A stretch of 64,000 nt of DNA, from contig JAUYTU010000041.1 in the NCBI GenBank assembly GCA_030694975.1, positions 1 through 64,000 of the forward strand, in the 5' to 3' direction. The position numbers and the translations under genes are program-made. Below are positions 34,422-43,559 of the stretch, in pieces (position 1 is the stretch's first letter; each line of letters starts with the position of its first letter). This stretch comes from Erysipelotrichaceae bacterium (lineage in GTDB: Bacteria; Bacillota_I; Bacilli_A; Erysipelotrichales; Erysipelotrichaceae). The notes beneath the pieces were generated by a model. It searched no databases, had not been told where the DNA came from, and saw nothing but the letters and a program-made list of their open reading frames with translations.

Positions 34422-35639
34422 TTGAAAAAACATATTTTGGTAATTTCGCAGTATTTCTACCCAGAGCAGTTTCGTATCAACGATATTTGCTCTGAATGGG
34501 TCAAAAGAGGGTATAAAGTAACGGTTTTAACCGGTATACCAAATTATCCTCAGGGTAAATTCTATGATGGTTACGGTTTTTTCTGGAAGCGGCAAGAAAT
34601 ATATAATGGAGTTCAGATTATAAGGATTCCACTTGTACCAAGAGGAAAAAATTCTTTAATGTTGGCTTTAAATTATCTGTCTTTTGTCGTTTCTGGCTTC
34701 TTTTGGAATGTGTTTACCAAGATTTCTGCTGATTTTGTATTTATTTTTGAAGTCTCACCAATGACACAAGCGCTTCCTGGTGTTTGGTACGCAAAGAAGT
34801 TAAACATTCCTTGTTACCTATATGTTCAAGATTTGTGGCCTGAAAATGTTCAGGTCATAACTGGAATAACCAATAAGAATGTAATTGGAGCTATTGGGAA
34901 AATGGTTGATTATATATACAAAAGATGCACAATGATATTCACAACTTCAGAAAGTTTTGTTAAATCCATCCATGACCGAGATGTACCAATGAGTAAAATT
35001 GAATTCTGGCCTCAATATGCGGAAGATTTTTATGTACCACTTGAAAAATGCGAGATTTCTGAGATTCCGAATGATGGTGTATTGAACATTATCTATGCGG
35101 GAAATGTTGGAACTGCCCAAGGTTTGGATGTACTTCCTAAGGCTGCAGAAATAATTAAACGTACCAATGATATTGACATTCGATTTAATGTTATTGGCGA
35201 TGGCAGATATAAAGATGAGTTGGTGAATATTGTTGATTCGATGGGATTAAGTGAGATGTTCAATTTTGTTGCTAGTCAGGAAGCTACTAAAATACCTGAA
35301 CTGATTGCTGCATGTGATGCTGCTTTTCTCAGTTTAAATGACAATTCATTGTTTTCAATGACAATTCCAGCGAAGTTGCAAACCTATTTAGCTTGTGGAG
35401 TTCCTATCATTGCGTCTGCTGAAGGTGAAACCAGTATGATAATTGATGAGTCAGATTCAGGATTGTGCAGTAGACCCGGTGATGCAGAAGAACTGGCTGT
35501 TAACTTTACAAAACTAGCGAGAATGTCTAAATCAGAATTAAGGCAATTAGGAAAGAATGCTCGAGATTACTATGAAGCACATTTCAGCAAAAATGTTCTT
35601 TTAGATAGAATGGATCAATACTTTAATGTATTGCATTGA
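34422..35639 (+). CDS. Glycosyltransferase family 4, CapL/WbuB-like (probable L-FucNAc transferase)
   Basis: A 405-residue GT-B fold transferase. The start HILVISQYFYPEQFRINDICSEW and the central VQDLWPENVQ are hallmarks of the WbuB/CapL subgroup that is nearly always encoded with the CapEFG (FnlABC) enzymes. The nucleotide-sugar site region is YAGNVGTAQGLDVL and the acidic end EX7E region follows near 300. It probably adds L-FucNAc to the lipid-linked first sugar. The start codon is TTG 34422 behind GGTGGA (34410-34415). The next gene's frame touches its stop codon. Confidence 0.83.
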   Translation: MKKHILVISQYFYPEQFRINDICSEWVKRGYKVTVLTGIPNYPQGKFYDGYGFFWKRQEIYNGVQIIRIPLVPRGKNSLMLALNYLSFVVSGFFWNVFTKISADFVFIFEVSPMTQALPGVWYAKKLNIPCYLYVQDLWPENVQVITGITNKNVIGAIGKMVDYIYKRCTMIFTTSESFVKSIHDRDVPMSKIEFWPQYAEDFYVPLEKCEISEIPNDGVLNIIYAGNVGTAQGLDVLPKAAEIIKRTNDIDIRFNVIGDGRYKDELVNIVDSMGLSEMFNFVASQEATKIPELIAACDAAFLSLNDNSLFSMTIPAKLQTYLACGVPIIASAEGETSMIIDESDSGLCSRPGDAEELAVNFTKLARMSKSELRQLGKNARDYYEAHFSKNVLLDRMDQYFNVLH

Positions 35640-35653
35640 TGGAGGTAAAAATC

Positions 35654-36673
35654 ATGTTTAAAGATAAGACTTTGTTAATAACGGGTGGAACGGGTTCTTT
35701 TGGAAATGCTGTAATGAAGAGGTTTCTTGACTCTGATATTAAAGAAATTCGAATTTTCTCTCGTGATGAGAAAAAACAAGATGATATGAGAAAAATCTAT
35801 AATAGTGACAAGTTAAAGTTTTACATAGGAGACGTTAGGGATCAATCCAGCGTTCGAAATGCAATGCATAATGTTGATTTTGTTTTTCATGCTGCGGCAT
35901 TGAAGCAAGTGCCATCTTGTGAGTTTTTCCCATTAGAAGCCGTCAAAACCAATGTTATCGGCACAGATAATGTTCTGACATGTGCTATTGAGATGAGTGT
36001 GAAAAAGGTAATTTGTCTTTCAACTGATAAGGCAGCGTATCCTATTAATGCGATGGGGATTTCCAAAGCGATGATGGAAAAAGTTTTTGTGGCAAAAGCA
36101 AGGACCATTGACCCTCAAAAAACACTTATATGTGGAACACGGTATGGCAATGTGATGGCATCAAGAGGTTCAGTTATTCCACTATTTATTGATCAGATAA
36201 AGAGTGGTAAACCGTTGACTATAACCGATCCTAACATGACGAGATTTTTAATGAGTTTGGATGAGGCAGTAGAACTTGTTGTTTTTGCATTTCACAACGC
36301 CGAAGCTGGGGACATAATGGTTCAAAAATCTCCTGCATCGACCATTGGTGATTTAGCTCAGGCAGTTAAGGAGTTGTTCAATTCAAACAGCGAGATCAGA
36401 ATTATTGGAACCAGACACGGCGAAAAACTATATGAGACACTTTTAACTAAGGAAGAACATAGGGTTGCCTTAGACATGGGTGATTTTTATCGAGTTCCTG
36501 CGGATAAAAGAGATCTCAATTATGATAAGTTCTTTGTTGAAGGTGATAGTGAGTTAACTTCCGAAGAAGAGTACAATTCGCATAATACAATTCGATTGAC
36601 AATCGAACAAATTAAGGAAAAACTGCTGCAACTGGATTATGTTAGAGGTGAGTTAGAAAGTTGGAATAAATAA
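35654..36673 (+). CDS. capE: UDP-GlcNAc 4,6-dehydratase/5-epimerase CapE
   Basis: A 339-residue SDR of the CapE/FnlA/WbjB group, which makes UDP-2-acetamido-2,6-dideoxy-4-keto-L-hexose from UDP-GlcNAc, the first step toward UDP-L-FucNAc. Motifs: TGGTGSFGNAVMKRFL (about 10-25), VFHAAALKQVPSCEFFP, LSTDKAAYPINAMGISKA with the catalytic methionine-lysine pair, and RYGNVMASRGSVIPLF. ATG 35654 has GGAGGT at 35641-35646. No membrane segments, unlike CapD. capE, capF and capG follow each other without gaps. Confidence 0.93.
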   Translation: MFKDKTLLITGGTGSFGNAVMKRFLDSDIKEIRIFSRDEKKQDDMRKIYNSDKLKFYIGDVRDQSSVRNAMHNVDFVFHAAALKQVPSCEFFPLEAVKTNVIGTDNVLTCAIEMSVKKVICLSTDKAAYPINAMGISKAMMEKVFVAKARTIDPQKTLICGTRYGNVMASRGSVIPLFIDQIKSGKPLTITDPNMTRFLMSLDEAVELVVFAFHNAEAGDIMVQKSPASTIGDLAQAVKELFNSNSEIRIIGTRHGEKLYETLLTKEEHRVALDMGDFYRVPADKRDLNYDKFFVEGDSELTSEEEYNSHNTIRLTIEQIKEKLLQLDYVRGELESWNK

Positions 36674-37782
36674 TGAATATTCTTGTTACAGGTGCAAAAG
36701 GGTTTATTGGTAAAAACTTAGTCACTGAGCTCAGAAACAAGGGTTTTAATTACGTTTACGAGTTCGATACAGATACCGATCTCAATTTGCTAGATGATTA
36801 CTGTAAACAAGCTGATTTTGTATTCCATCTAGCCGGAGTAAATCGACCCAAAGAAACCTCTGAGTTTATGTCTGGGAATTTCGGTTTCACTTCAACATTG
36901 CTACAGAAACTCAAATATTTCAAAAATTCATGCCCTGTAATGCTGTCTTCATCAATTCAAGCGGAACTTGCAAATCCTTATGGGGAAAGCAAAAAAGCTG
37001 GCGAGGATTTGATGTTGAAGTACAGTCAAGAAACGGGTGCAAGGGTTTTGGTATACAGATTTCCCAATGTTTTCGGTAAATGGTGCAGACCAAACTATAA
37101 CAGTGCGATAGCTACTTTTTGTTATAACATTGCCAATGATTTGCCAATACAGATAAATGATCCTTCAACCGTGTTAAATCTGGTTTATATTGATGATGTA
37201 GTGGAAGACCTGATTAGTAATCTCAATGAAAACGCAATCTCCAGAGAAGGTTATTTTCAGATTTCCAAAGTTTACACAGTCACACTTGAAGAGGTTGTTA
37301 ACCTGATATATAAATATAAAAACAGCAGATCGGATCTTTTAATTCCTGACATGTCAGATGAGTTTACAAAAAAGCTTTACAGTACATATTTGAGTTATTT
37401 ACCAGAGGATAAATTTAGTTATGACTTAAAAATGAATGTAGACCTTCGCGGTTCGTTTACTGAGTTTGTGAGAACTCCTGATCGAGGGCAGGTTTCGATC
37501 AACATAAGCAAGCCGGGAATAACGAAAGGTAATCATTGGCATCATACAAAAAATGAGAAATTTCTAGTTGTCAGCGGTAAAGGAGTCATTCGATTCAGAG
37601 ATATTCATTCTAGTAAAGTAGTAGAATATTTTGTCAGTGGAGAGAAACTAGAAGTCGTGGATATACCTGTGGGTTATACGCATAACATTGAGAATTTAGC
37701 AGATGTTGACATGGTTACTATCATGTGGGCAAATGAGACGTTTGATTCTGAAAAACCAGATACTTATTACTTGGAGGTATAA
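36673..37782 (+). CDS. capF: CapF bifunctional reductase/epimerase
   Basis: A 369-residue protein, the usual length of CapF/FnlB/WbjC. The amino SDR domain (TGAKGFIGKNL, FHLAGVNRPK, NPYGESKKAGED) reduces the 4-keto intermediate, and the carboxyl cupin domain (about 250-369, GNHWHHTKNEKFLVVSG with zinc-binding histidines) performs C3 epimerisation, giving UDP-2-acetamido-2,6-dideoxy-L-talose. The start overlaps the stop of capE by one base. Confidence 0.93.
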   Translation: MNILVTGAKGFIGKNLVTELRNKGFNYVYEFDTDTDLNLLDDYCKQADFVFHLAGVNRPKETSEFMSGNFGFTSTLLQKLKYFKNSCPVMLSSSIQAELANPYGESKKAGEDLMLKYSQETGARVLVYRFPNVFGKWCRPNYNSAIATFCYNIANDLPIQINDPSTVLNLVYIDDVVEDLISNLNENAISREGYFQISKVYTVTLEEVVNLIYKYKNSRSDLLIPDMSDEFTKKLYSTYLSYLPEDKFSYDLKMNVDLRGSFTEFVRTPDRGQVSINISKPGITKGNHWHHTKNEKFLVVSGKGVIRFRDIHSSKVVEYFVSGEKLEVVDIPVGYTHNIENLADVDMVTIMWANETFDSEKPDTYYLEV

Positions 37783-37785
37783 CGT

Positions 37786-38910
37786 ATGGAAAAATTAAAA
37801 GTGATGACGGTGGTAGGCACCAGACCTGAAATAATTCGGCTTTCTGCTGTAATCAGCAAACTGAATGAATCGGATGCAATAGAACACGTTTTGGTACATA
37901 CCGGACAGAATTATGACTATGAGTTGAATGAAGTATTCTTTAAGGATTTCAATTTAAAGTCTCCGGATTACTTTTTAAATGCTGCAACGGGTACAGCGGT
38001 TGAAACCATCGGAAATATTCTGAATAAAATTGATCCGATTCTAGCTGAAGTAATGCCTGATGCCTTCCTGGTTCTTGGTGATACAAACAGTTGTTTAAGT
38101 GCGATCGCAGCGAAAAGAAGACATATTCCAATATTTCATATGGAAGCGGGTAACCGTTGTTTTGATCAAAGGGTTCCAGAGGAAACAAACAGGAAAATAG
38201 TTGATCACATTGCAGATATTAACTTAACTTATAGTGATATTGCCAGAGAATATCTGTTACGAGAAGGCCTTCCTGCGGATAGAATCATCAAAACAGGAAG
38301 TCCAATGTTTGAAGTTCTAAATTCCAGAAAAGAAGACATTGAGAAATCCGATGTATTAATGAGGTTAGGACTTGAAAAAGGCAAATATTTCGTTGTTTCA
38401 GCTCATAGAGAAGAAAATATCAATTCAGAAATTAATTTTTTGAACTTGGTTGACAGTCTTAATACAGTTGCCGAAATTTACAAGTTGCCGATCATACTAA
38501 GTACTCATCCAAGAACCAGAAATATGCTCGAACTTAAGGGTATAGAGTTTAATGAGCTTATAAATGTTTTGAAACCACTTGGGTTTAATGATTACGTTAA
38601 ACTTCAAAAGAATGCACACGTAGTTTTAAGTGACAGTGGTACCATAAGTGAGGAATCATCTATCTTGGGATTCAAAGCGTTAAACATACGAGAGGCACAT
38701 GAAAGACCGGAAGCAATGGAAGAGGCTGTTGTCATGATGGTTGGGCTCAAAAAAGAAAGAATTCTTCAAGCTCTTGAAGTATTAAGCACACAAAAAGAAA
38801 GCTTATTAAGATTAGTTTCGGATTATAGTATGCCTAATGTTTCAGATAAAGTGTTAAGGATTATCTTGTCATATACGGATTATGTGAATAGGGTCGTTTG
38901 GAGTAAATGA
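37786..38910 (+). CDS. capG: UDP-N-acetyl-L-fucosamine synthase CapG (UDP-HexNAc 2-epimerase)
   Basis: A 374-residue 2-epimerase of the WecB fold. Motifs: VGTRPEIIRLSAVI (about 7-20), HTGQNYDYELNE, VLGDTNSCLSAIAAKR, HMEAGNRCFDQRVPEE, and SDSGTISEESSILG. It converts the talose intermediate of CapF to UDP-L-FucNAc, completing the CapEFG pathway. Three bases separate it from capF. The general WecB (UDP-GlcNAc to ManNAc) reaction is an alternative that the gene order makes unlikely. Confidence 0.92.
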   Translation: MEKLKVMTVVGTRPEIIRLSAVISKLNESDAIEHVLVHTGQNYDYELNEVFFKDFNLKSPDYFLNAATGTAVETIGNILNKIDPILAEVMPDAFLVLGDTNSCLSAIAAKRRHIPIFHMEAGNRCFDQRVPEETNRKIVDHIADINLTYSDIAREYLLREGLPADRIIKTGSPMFEVLNSRKEDIEKSDVLMRLGLEKGKYFVVSAHREENINSEINFLNLVDSLNTVAEIYKLPIILSTHPRTRNMLELKGIEFNELINVLKPLGFNDYVKLQKNAHVVLSDSGTISEESSILGFKALNIREAHERPEAMEEAVVMMVGLKKERILQALEVLSTQKESLLRLVSDYSMPNVSDKVLRIILSYTDYVNRVVWSK

Positions 38911-39986
38911 GCATGATACGGGAAGATTTGAAGGTTCTACTAATTTCGCCATTACCACCACCTGCTGGTGGTATTGCCTCGTGGACAACTCAATATCTAA
39001 ACTGGTCTGAAAAGAATGCTCTAGAAGTTGAAATTGTTAACACTGCGGTCATTGGTATAAGGGCGCAGAAGATTAATAACAGAACTAGAATACTCGATGA
39101 GATTAGAAGAACCTACAACATACTTGATGATCTCAAAGTTAAGATTGATCGATTAAAACCTCAAATCGTACACTTGAATACTCCTTGTGGAAAACTCGGG
39201 ATCATCAGAGATTATTTGTGCGCGAGACGAGCGAAAAAAAGTGGTGTAAAACTTTTTGTTCATTATCGATGCAATATTAGGGATCAGGTAAAAAAAAGCA
39301 AGGTTTCGAATTTTTTCTTAAGAAAACTGGCAAAGATCGCTGATGTTAATTTAGTTCTAAATGATTCATCAAGAGAGTACCTTGAAAATCTGGCTAATTG
39401 TTATGGCATTAAGATTGCTAACTTTATTGATGAAAACTCCATTATCATGGATTCCAAGAGGATAGATGTGCGGATTCGAACTGTTTCTTTTATAGGTCAT
39501 GTTCAAAAATCCAAAGGTGTTATTGAGATTATTCATGCCGCAAAGATGTTACCTGAAATTACCTTTAAACTTGCAGGTCCTGTTGCCGCTGAGATTAAAG
39601 AAATGGATACACCTGAAAACCTGCAATTTTTGGATGCAATTCTAAAAAATGAAGTTAGAGATTTATTGATGGAATCCGATGTTTTTCTGCTTCCTTCATA
39701 TACCGAGGGTTTTTCCAATGCTCTTCTTGAGGCTATGGCTATGGGTTTGCCAATTATTACAACTCCGGTTGGTGCAAATGAAGATATGATAGAACATATG
39801 GGTGGCTTAATTGTTGAAGTAGGGGACTCAACAAACATTATTAAGGCTATAACTGAGCTTAGTGATTATGATAAACGATTGAATATGTCGCAATGGAATC
39901 TCGATAAGGTAAAGAATTTTTATACAACGGACAAAGTCATGCATGAGTTAGTATTTCATTACTTAAAATCATTAACAAATAGATAA
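38907..39986 (+). CDS. Glycosyltransferase family 4
   Basis: A 359-residue GT4. The amino domain shows the glycine-rich ISPLPPPAGGIASW and HLNTPCGKLGI; the carboxyl domain has FIGHVQKSKGVIEI and SYTEGFSNALLEAMAMGLPIITTPVGANEDMI, where the EX7E motif binds the nucleotide sugar. It should add the third or fourth sugar of the repeat unit. The start overlaps the capG stop by 4 bases; a second ATG two codons later is also possible. Donor specificity is unknown. Confidence 0.87.
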   Translation: MSMIREDLKVLLISPLPPPAGGIASWTTQYLNWSEKNALEVEIVNTAVIGIRAQKINNRTRILDEIRRTYNILDDLKVKIDRLKPQIVHLNTPCGKLGIIRDYLCARRAKKSGVKLFVHYRCNIRDQVKKSKVSNFFLRKLAKIADVNLVLNDSSREYLENLANCYGIKIANFIDENSIIMDSKRIDVRIRTVSFIGHVQKSKGVIEIIHAAKMLPEITFKLAGPVAAEIKEMDTPENLQFLDAILKNEVRDLLMESDVFLLPSYTEGFSNALLEAMAMGLPIITTPVGANEDMIEHMGGLIVEVGDSTNIIKAITELSDYDKRLNMSQWNLDKVKNFYTTDKVMHELVFHYLKSLTNR

Positions 39987-39999
39987 AGGTGGGAAAATT

Positions 40000-41319
40000 A
40001 TGAATCTATACGAGAAAATTAAGAACAGAGAAGCAAAGATTTCATTAATAGGTCTTGGTTATGTAGGAATGCCAATTGCTGTTGCGTTCTCAAAGAAGGC
40101 TGATGTCATCGGTTTTGATATTAGCAAAGAGAAAATTGATCTCTATAAAATGGGGGTGGATCCGACAAAAGAGGTTGGTGATGATGTAATAAAGAATACA
40201 AAGGTCGAGTTTACATCGGATGAAACAAAACTTAGGGAGGCTATGTTTCATATTGTCGCTGTACCAACACCGGTAAATGCTGATCATACACCGAATTTAA
40301 AGCCAGTAGAGTCTGCAAGCAGAATATTAGCCAGAAATCTGACCAAAGGTTCAATTGTTGTTTTTGAGTCTACGGTGTACCCCGGTGTGACTGAGGAGAT
40401 TTGTGTTCCAATACTTGAAAAAGAATCAGGTCTGAGGTGTGGTATTGATTTTAAAGTTGGTTATTCACCGGAAAGAATCAATCCGGGTGATAAAGTGCAT
40501 AGACTGGAGACCATTATAAAGGTTGTATCAGGTATGGACGATGAGTCGTTGGATGTTATTGCGAAGGTATACGAACTTGTGGTTGATGCAGGTGTGTACA
40601 GAGCTGAATCCATCCGAGTAGCTGAAGCTGCTAAAGTGATTGAGAATTCGCAAAGAGATATCAATATTGCATTTATGAATGAGCTTTCGATTATTTTTAA
40701 TAAGATGGGAATCGACACGAAGGCAGTGTTAAAAGCAGCGGGAACCAAATGGAACTTTCTGAACTTTCACCCAGGACTTGTCGGAGGTCATTGTATTGGG
40801 ATAGATCCGTATTATTTGACCTATAAAGCCGAGCAATTAGGGTATCATTCGCAGATTATCCTTTCGGGCAGACGGATTAACGATGATATGGGAAAATACG
40901 TAGTTGAGAATTTGATTAAAAAACTTATTAAAGCAGATATTTCGGTAAAGGATGCTAAGGTTGCGATTTTGGGATTTACTTTTAAAGAAAATTGCCCGGA
41001 TACCAGAAATACTAAAATCATTGATATCGTTAATGAGCTTAAGGAATATGGAATAAGTCCGATGATTTCCGATCCTGAGGCTGATATCAATGAAGCAAAA
41101 CATGAGTATGGGATCACGTTTGATTCTTTTGATGAAATTAAAGATATGGATGCTGTAGTCGTTGCTGTTGCACATGACAAATTTTTGGGTCTTAAACAAG
41201 AAGACTTAAACGAAATGTTTAAAGAAGGTTTAAATAGCCATAAAGTACTAATTGACATTAAGGGAATTTTAGATAGAAAAGAGTATGAATCCGCCGGATA
41301 TAATTATTGGAGACTGTAA
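40000..41319 (+). CDS. UDP-N-acetylglucosamine 6-dehydrogenase (WbpA/TviB-type)
   Basis: A 439-residue nucleotide-sugar dehydrogenase, which oxidises C6 twice with NAD. Motifs: GLGYVGMPIAVAF (about 18-30), STVYPGVTEEICVPILE, YSPERINPGDK, AEAAKVIENSQRDINIAF and the catalytic cysteine in LVGGHCIGIDPYYL (about 265). The PERINPGDK and NFHPGLVGGHC forms are those of TviB/WbpA enzymes that make UDP-GlcNAc uronate, rather than WecC/CapO. The following TviC-like gene would epimerise the product to UDP-GalNAc uronate. Confidence 0.87.
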   Translation: MNLYEKIKNREAKISLIGLGYVGMPIAVAFSKKADVIGFDISKEKIDLYKMGVDPTKEVGDDVIKNTKVEFTSDETKLREAMFHIVAVPTPVNADHTPNLKPVESASRILARNLTKGSIVVFESTVYPGVTEEICVPILEKESGLRCGIDFKVGYSPERINPGDKVHRLETIIKVVSGMDDESLDVIAKVYELVVDAGVYRAESIRVAEAAKVIENSQRDINIAFMNELSIIFNKMGIDTKAVLKAAGTKWNFLNFHPGLVGGHCIGIDPYYLTYKAEQLGYHSQIILSGRRINDDMGKYVVENLIKKLIKADISVKDAKVAILGFTFKENCPDTRNTKIIDIVNELKEYGISPMISDPEADINEAKHEYGITFDSFDEIKDMDAVVVAVAHDKFLGLKQEDLNEMFKEGLNSHKVLIDIKGILDRKEYESAGYNYWRL

Positions 41320-41328
41320 GGAAAGGTT

Positions 41329-42312
41329 GTGACTGTTATGGGATATGATAATGTAGAATTTGATAGAGAAAGTGTGTTTCTAGTTACTGGAGGAGCAGGG
41401 TTTATCGGGTCAAATTTATGTGAGGTCCTGCTTAATAAAGGGTACAGAGTCCGGTGTCTTGATGATCTTTCAAATGGGAAACAAGCCAATGTTGATCTGT
41501 TTATTGAAAATCCGAACTATACGTTCATCAAGGGTGACATCCGAGATTTAGATACATGTTTAGATGCCTGTGATGGGGTTGATTACGTTTTGCATCAGGC
41601 GGCTTGGGGAAGTGTTCCAAGAAGTATTGAAATGCCTTTACTTTATGAGGAAATCAATATAAAAGGTACGCTCAACATGATGGAATCAGCAAGACAAAAG
41701 GGTGTTAAAAAGTTTGTATATGCATCCAGTTCTTCTGTATATGGTGATGAACCGAATCTGCCCAAACAGGAAGGTAGAGAAGGGAATCTTCTGTCACCTT
41801 ACGCTGTTACAAAAAAGGTCGATGAAGTTTACGGTCAGATCTACTCGCGACTTTACGACTTGGACACATATGGTCTGCGTTATTTTAATGTTTTTGGAAA
41901 ACGACAAGATCCAAACGGTGCCTATGCAGCTGTTATTCCGAAACTTATCAAGCAATTATTGGATGATGAACGGCCTACGATTCATGGTGATGGAAAACAA
42001 AGCAGAGACTTTACTTATATTGAAAATGTCATTGAAGCAAATTTAAAAGCTTGCAAGGCATCGTCTGAATTTGCGGGAGAGGCTTTTAATATTGCCTATG
42101 GTGGTAGAGAATATTTAATTGATGTATACAATTCACTATGTAAAGCACTTAATAAAGATATTCAACCCATATTTGGACCAGATAGAAAAGGCGATATTAA
42201 GCATAGCAATGCTGATGTTGGTAAAGCCAGAGAAAAGTTAAATTATGATCCGAGTTGGAGTTTTGAAAGAGGAATTCAAGCAGTGATTGAATGGTATAAA
42301 GAGAATTTGTAA
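41329..42312 (+). CDS. UDP-hexosamine(uronate) 4-epimerase (WbpP/TviC-type)
   Basis: A 327-residue SDR epimerase. Nucleotide loop TGGAGFIGSNL (about 20-30); HQAAWGSVPRSIEMP is typical of WbpP/TviC, which act on N-acetylated sugars; serine in ASSSSVYGD and the YAVTK pair are catalytic; RYFNVFGKRQDPNGAYAAVIP follows. It probably interconverts UDP-GlcNAc uronate and UDP-GalNAc uronate with the preceding dehydrogenase. The start is GTG 41329 or ATG 41338; both lie close to AAGGAAAGG (41318-41326). Confidence 0.85.
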   Translation: MTVMGYDNVEFDRESVFLVTGGAGFIGSNLCEVLLNKGYRVRCLDDLSNGKQANVDLFIENPNYTFIKGDIRDLDTCLDACDGVDYVLHQAAWGSVPRSIEMPLLYEEINIKGTLNMMESARQKGVKKFVYASSSSVYGDEPNLPKQEGREGNLLSPYAVTKKVDEVYGQIYSRLYDLDTYGLRYFNVFGKRQDPNGAYAAVIPKLIKQLLDDERPTIHGDGKQSRDFTYIENVIEANLKACKASSEFAGEAFNIAYGGREYLIDVYNSLCKALNKDIQPIFGPDRKGDIKHSNADVGKAREKLNYDPSWSFERGIQAVIEWYKENL

Positions 42313-42388
42313 TGACTTTTGGGTTGACTTATTTTTTCATCAAGTTATGATGTATTGCTCGTTTAAGAGCTCAGTAAGGGTGATCATA

Positions 42389-43540
42389 ATGCAAATTTTG
42401 ATTATTTCATATAATAACTTCCCTGGTGGTGATGCAGGTGCTGTCAGGGAATATTCACTATCTAAATTATTTGAGTCTTTGGGTCACAAGGTAACAATTT
42501 TCACTATGGGAAAAGGAGATTCCGGTATTAAGAATCAATATAAAGGGATCGAATATTACTCGTTGCGTGTTGCTGCCCATAGTTTGATTGGGAAAATAAA
42601 GAATTATATTGATTATTCAAATAGATTGAGTAAAGAACTTAGTTCTGTTGATCATAAAATAGATGCAATATTGGTTGTGAATATTCCGGTGAATGCTTTA
42701 CAAATGGTTAAGCATTATGCAAAAATGAATAATTGTCTTTTGATTCATGACAGTGTAGAATGGTACTCACCTGATCAGTTTAAACTCAGATATTTCTCGC
42801 CGTCTTTCATTATTAAAGAGTTATACAATCGGGTATTGATTAACAATCAGTTTCGAGTAATTGCAATCAGCAGATATTTGCAAGAACATTTTTTGAAACG
42901 AGGATTACTTGTAGAAAGAATTCCTATTGTTTTTCCAACTAATGAGATCAGTTATGAGAAGATTTGCTGCTTTGATAAACTTAAATTATTATATGCCGGG
43001 TCACCTGGAAAGAAGGATTATTTGCTGGAAATGCTTAAGGGTCTTTCGTTATTGTCTGTTTCAAATTTAAATAGAATTGAATTTCAGATTTTTGGAGTTA
43101 GTGTAAACGCAATCGAGAAATTGTTAGGTATGGAACTTTTTTTGAGACTTAAGGATTGTCTTGTTATCTATGGAAAAGTTTCAAGACTGACAGTTTTGGA
43201 AAATCTTAAGCATACTCATTTTACGGTTATGCTCAGAAATTCATCCATGAGATATGCTAAAGCCGGATTTCCTACAAAAGTTATTGAGAGTTTAGTTTCG
43301 GCTACTCCTGTTATTACGAATATCTCATCTGATTTGGCAGATTTTTTAATAGATGGAAAAAATAGTATTATTGTTGATGGTTGTTCGGCGGAAGATTTCA
43401 AATTGAGTGTAGAAAAAGCTTTGAAGTTGGAAAGTGATGAAATTGAGAAAATGTTTGTTGAGTCACGAAGAACTGCAGTTGATTCCTTTGATATAGAGAG
43501 TTATACATCTCAAATGGCTAACATCTTGAGAATTTTGTAG
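42389..43540 (+). CDS. Glycosyltransferase, GT-B fold
   Basis: A 383-residue transferase. The start QILIISYNNFPGGDAGAVREYSL resembles GT4 enzymes with a glycine-rich loop; DSVEWYSPDQF is near 118; the carboxyl domain has LYAGSPGKKDYL and an EX7E-like region with AGFPTKVIESL. It is more divergent than the other transferases. ATG 42389 is chosen because AAGGG lies at 42376-42380 and the frame upstream runs back into the epimerase gene without resemblance to the family. Role in repeat-unit assembly is inferred from position. Confidence 0.8.
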   Translation: MQILIISYNNFPGGDAGAVREYSLSKLFESLGHKVTIFTMGKGDSGIKNQYKGIEYYSLRVAAHSLIGKIKNYIDYSNRLSKELSSVDHKIDAILVVNIPVNALQMVKHYAKMNNCLLIHDSVEWYSPDQFKLRYFSPSFIIKELYNRVLINNQFRVIAISRYLQEHFLKRGLLVERIPIVFPTNEISYEKICCFDKLKLLYAGSPGKKDYLLEMLKGLSLLSVSNLNRIEFQIFGVSVNAIEKLLGMELFLRLKDCLVIYGKVSRLTVLENLKHTHFTVMLRNSSMRYAKAGFPTKVIESLVSATPVITNISSDLADFLIDGKNSIIVDGCSAEDFKLSVEKALKLESDEIEKMFVESRRTAVDSFDIESYTSQMANILRIL

Positions 43541-43559
43541 CAGATTAACTGAAAGAGAG

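Noticed and set aside
36673-37782. Reading the CapF cupin domain as a separate gene fusion novelty
   Set aside because: The SDR plus cupin arrangement is the normal architecture of CapF/FnlB proteins.
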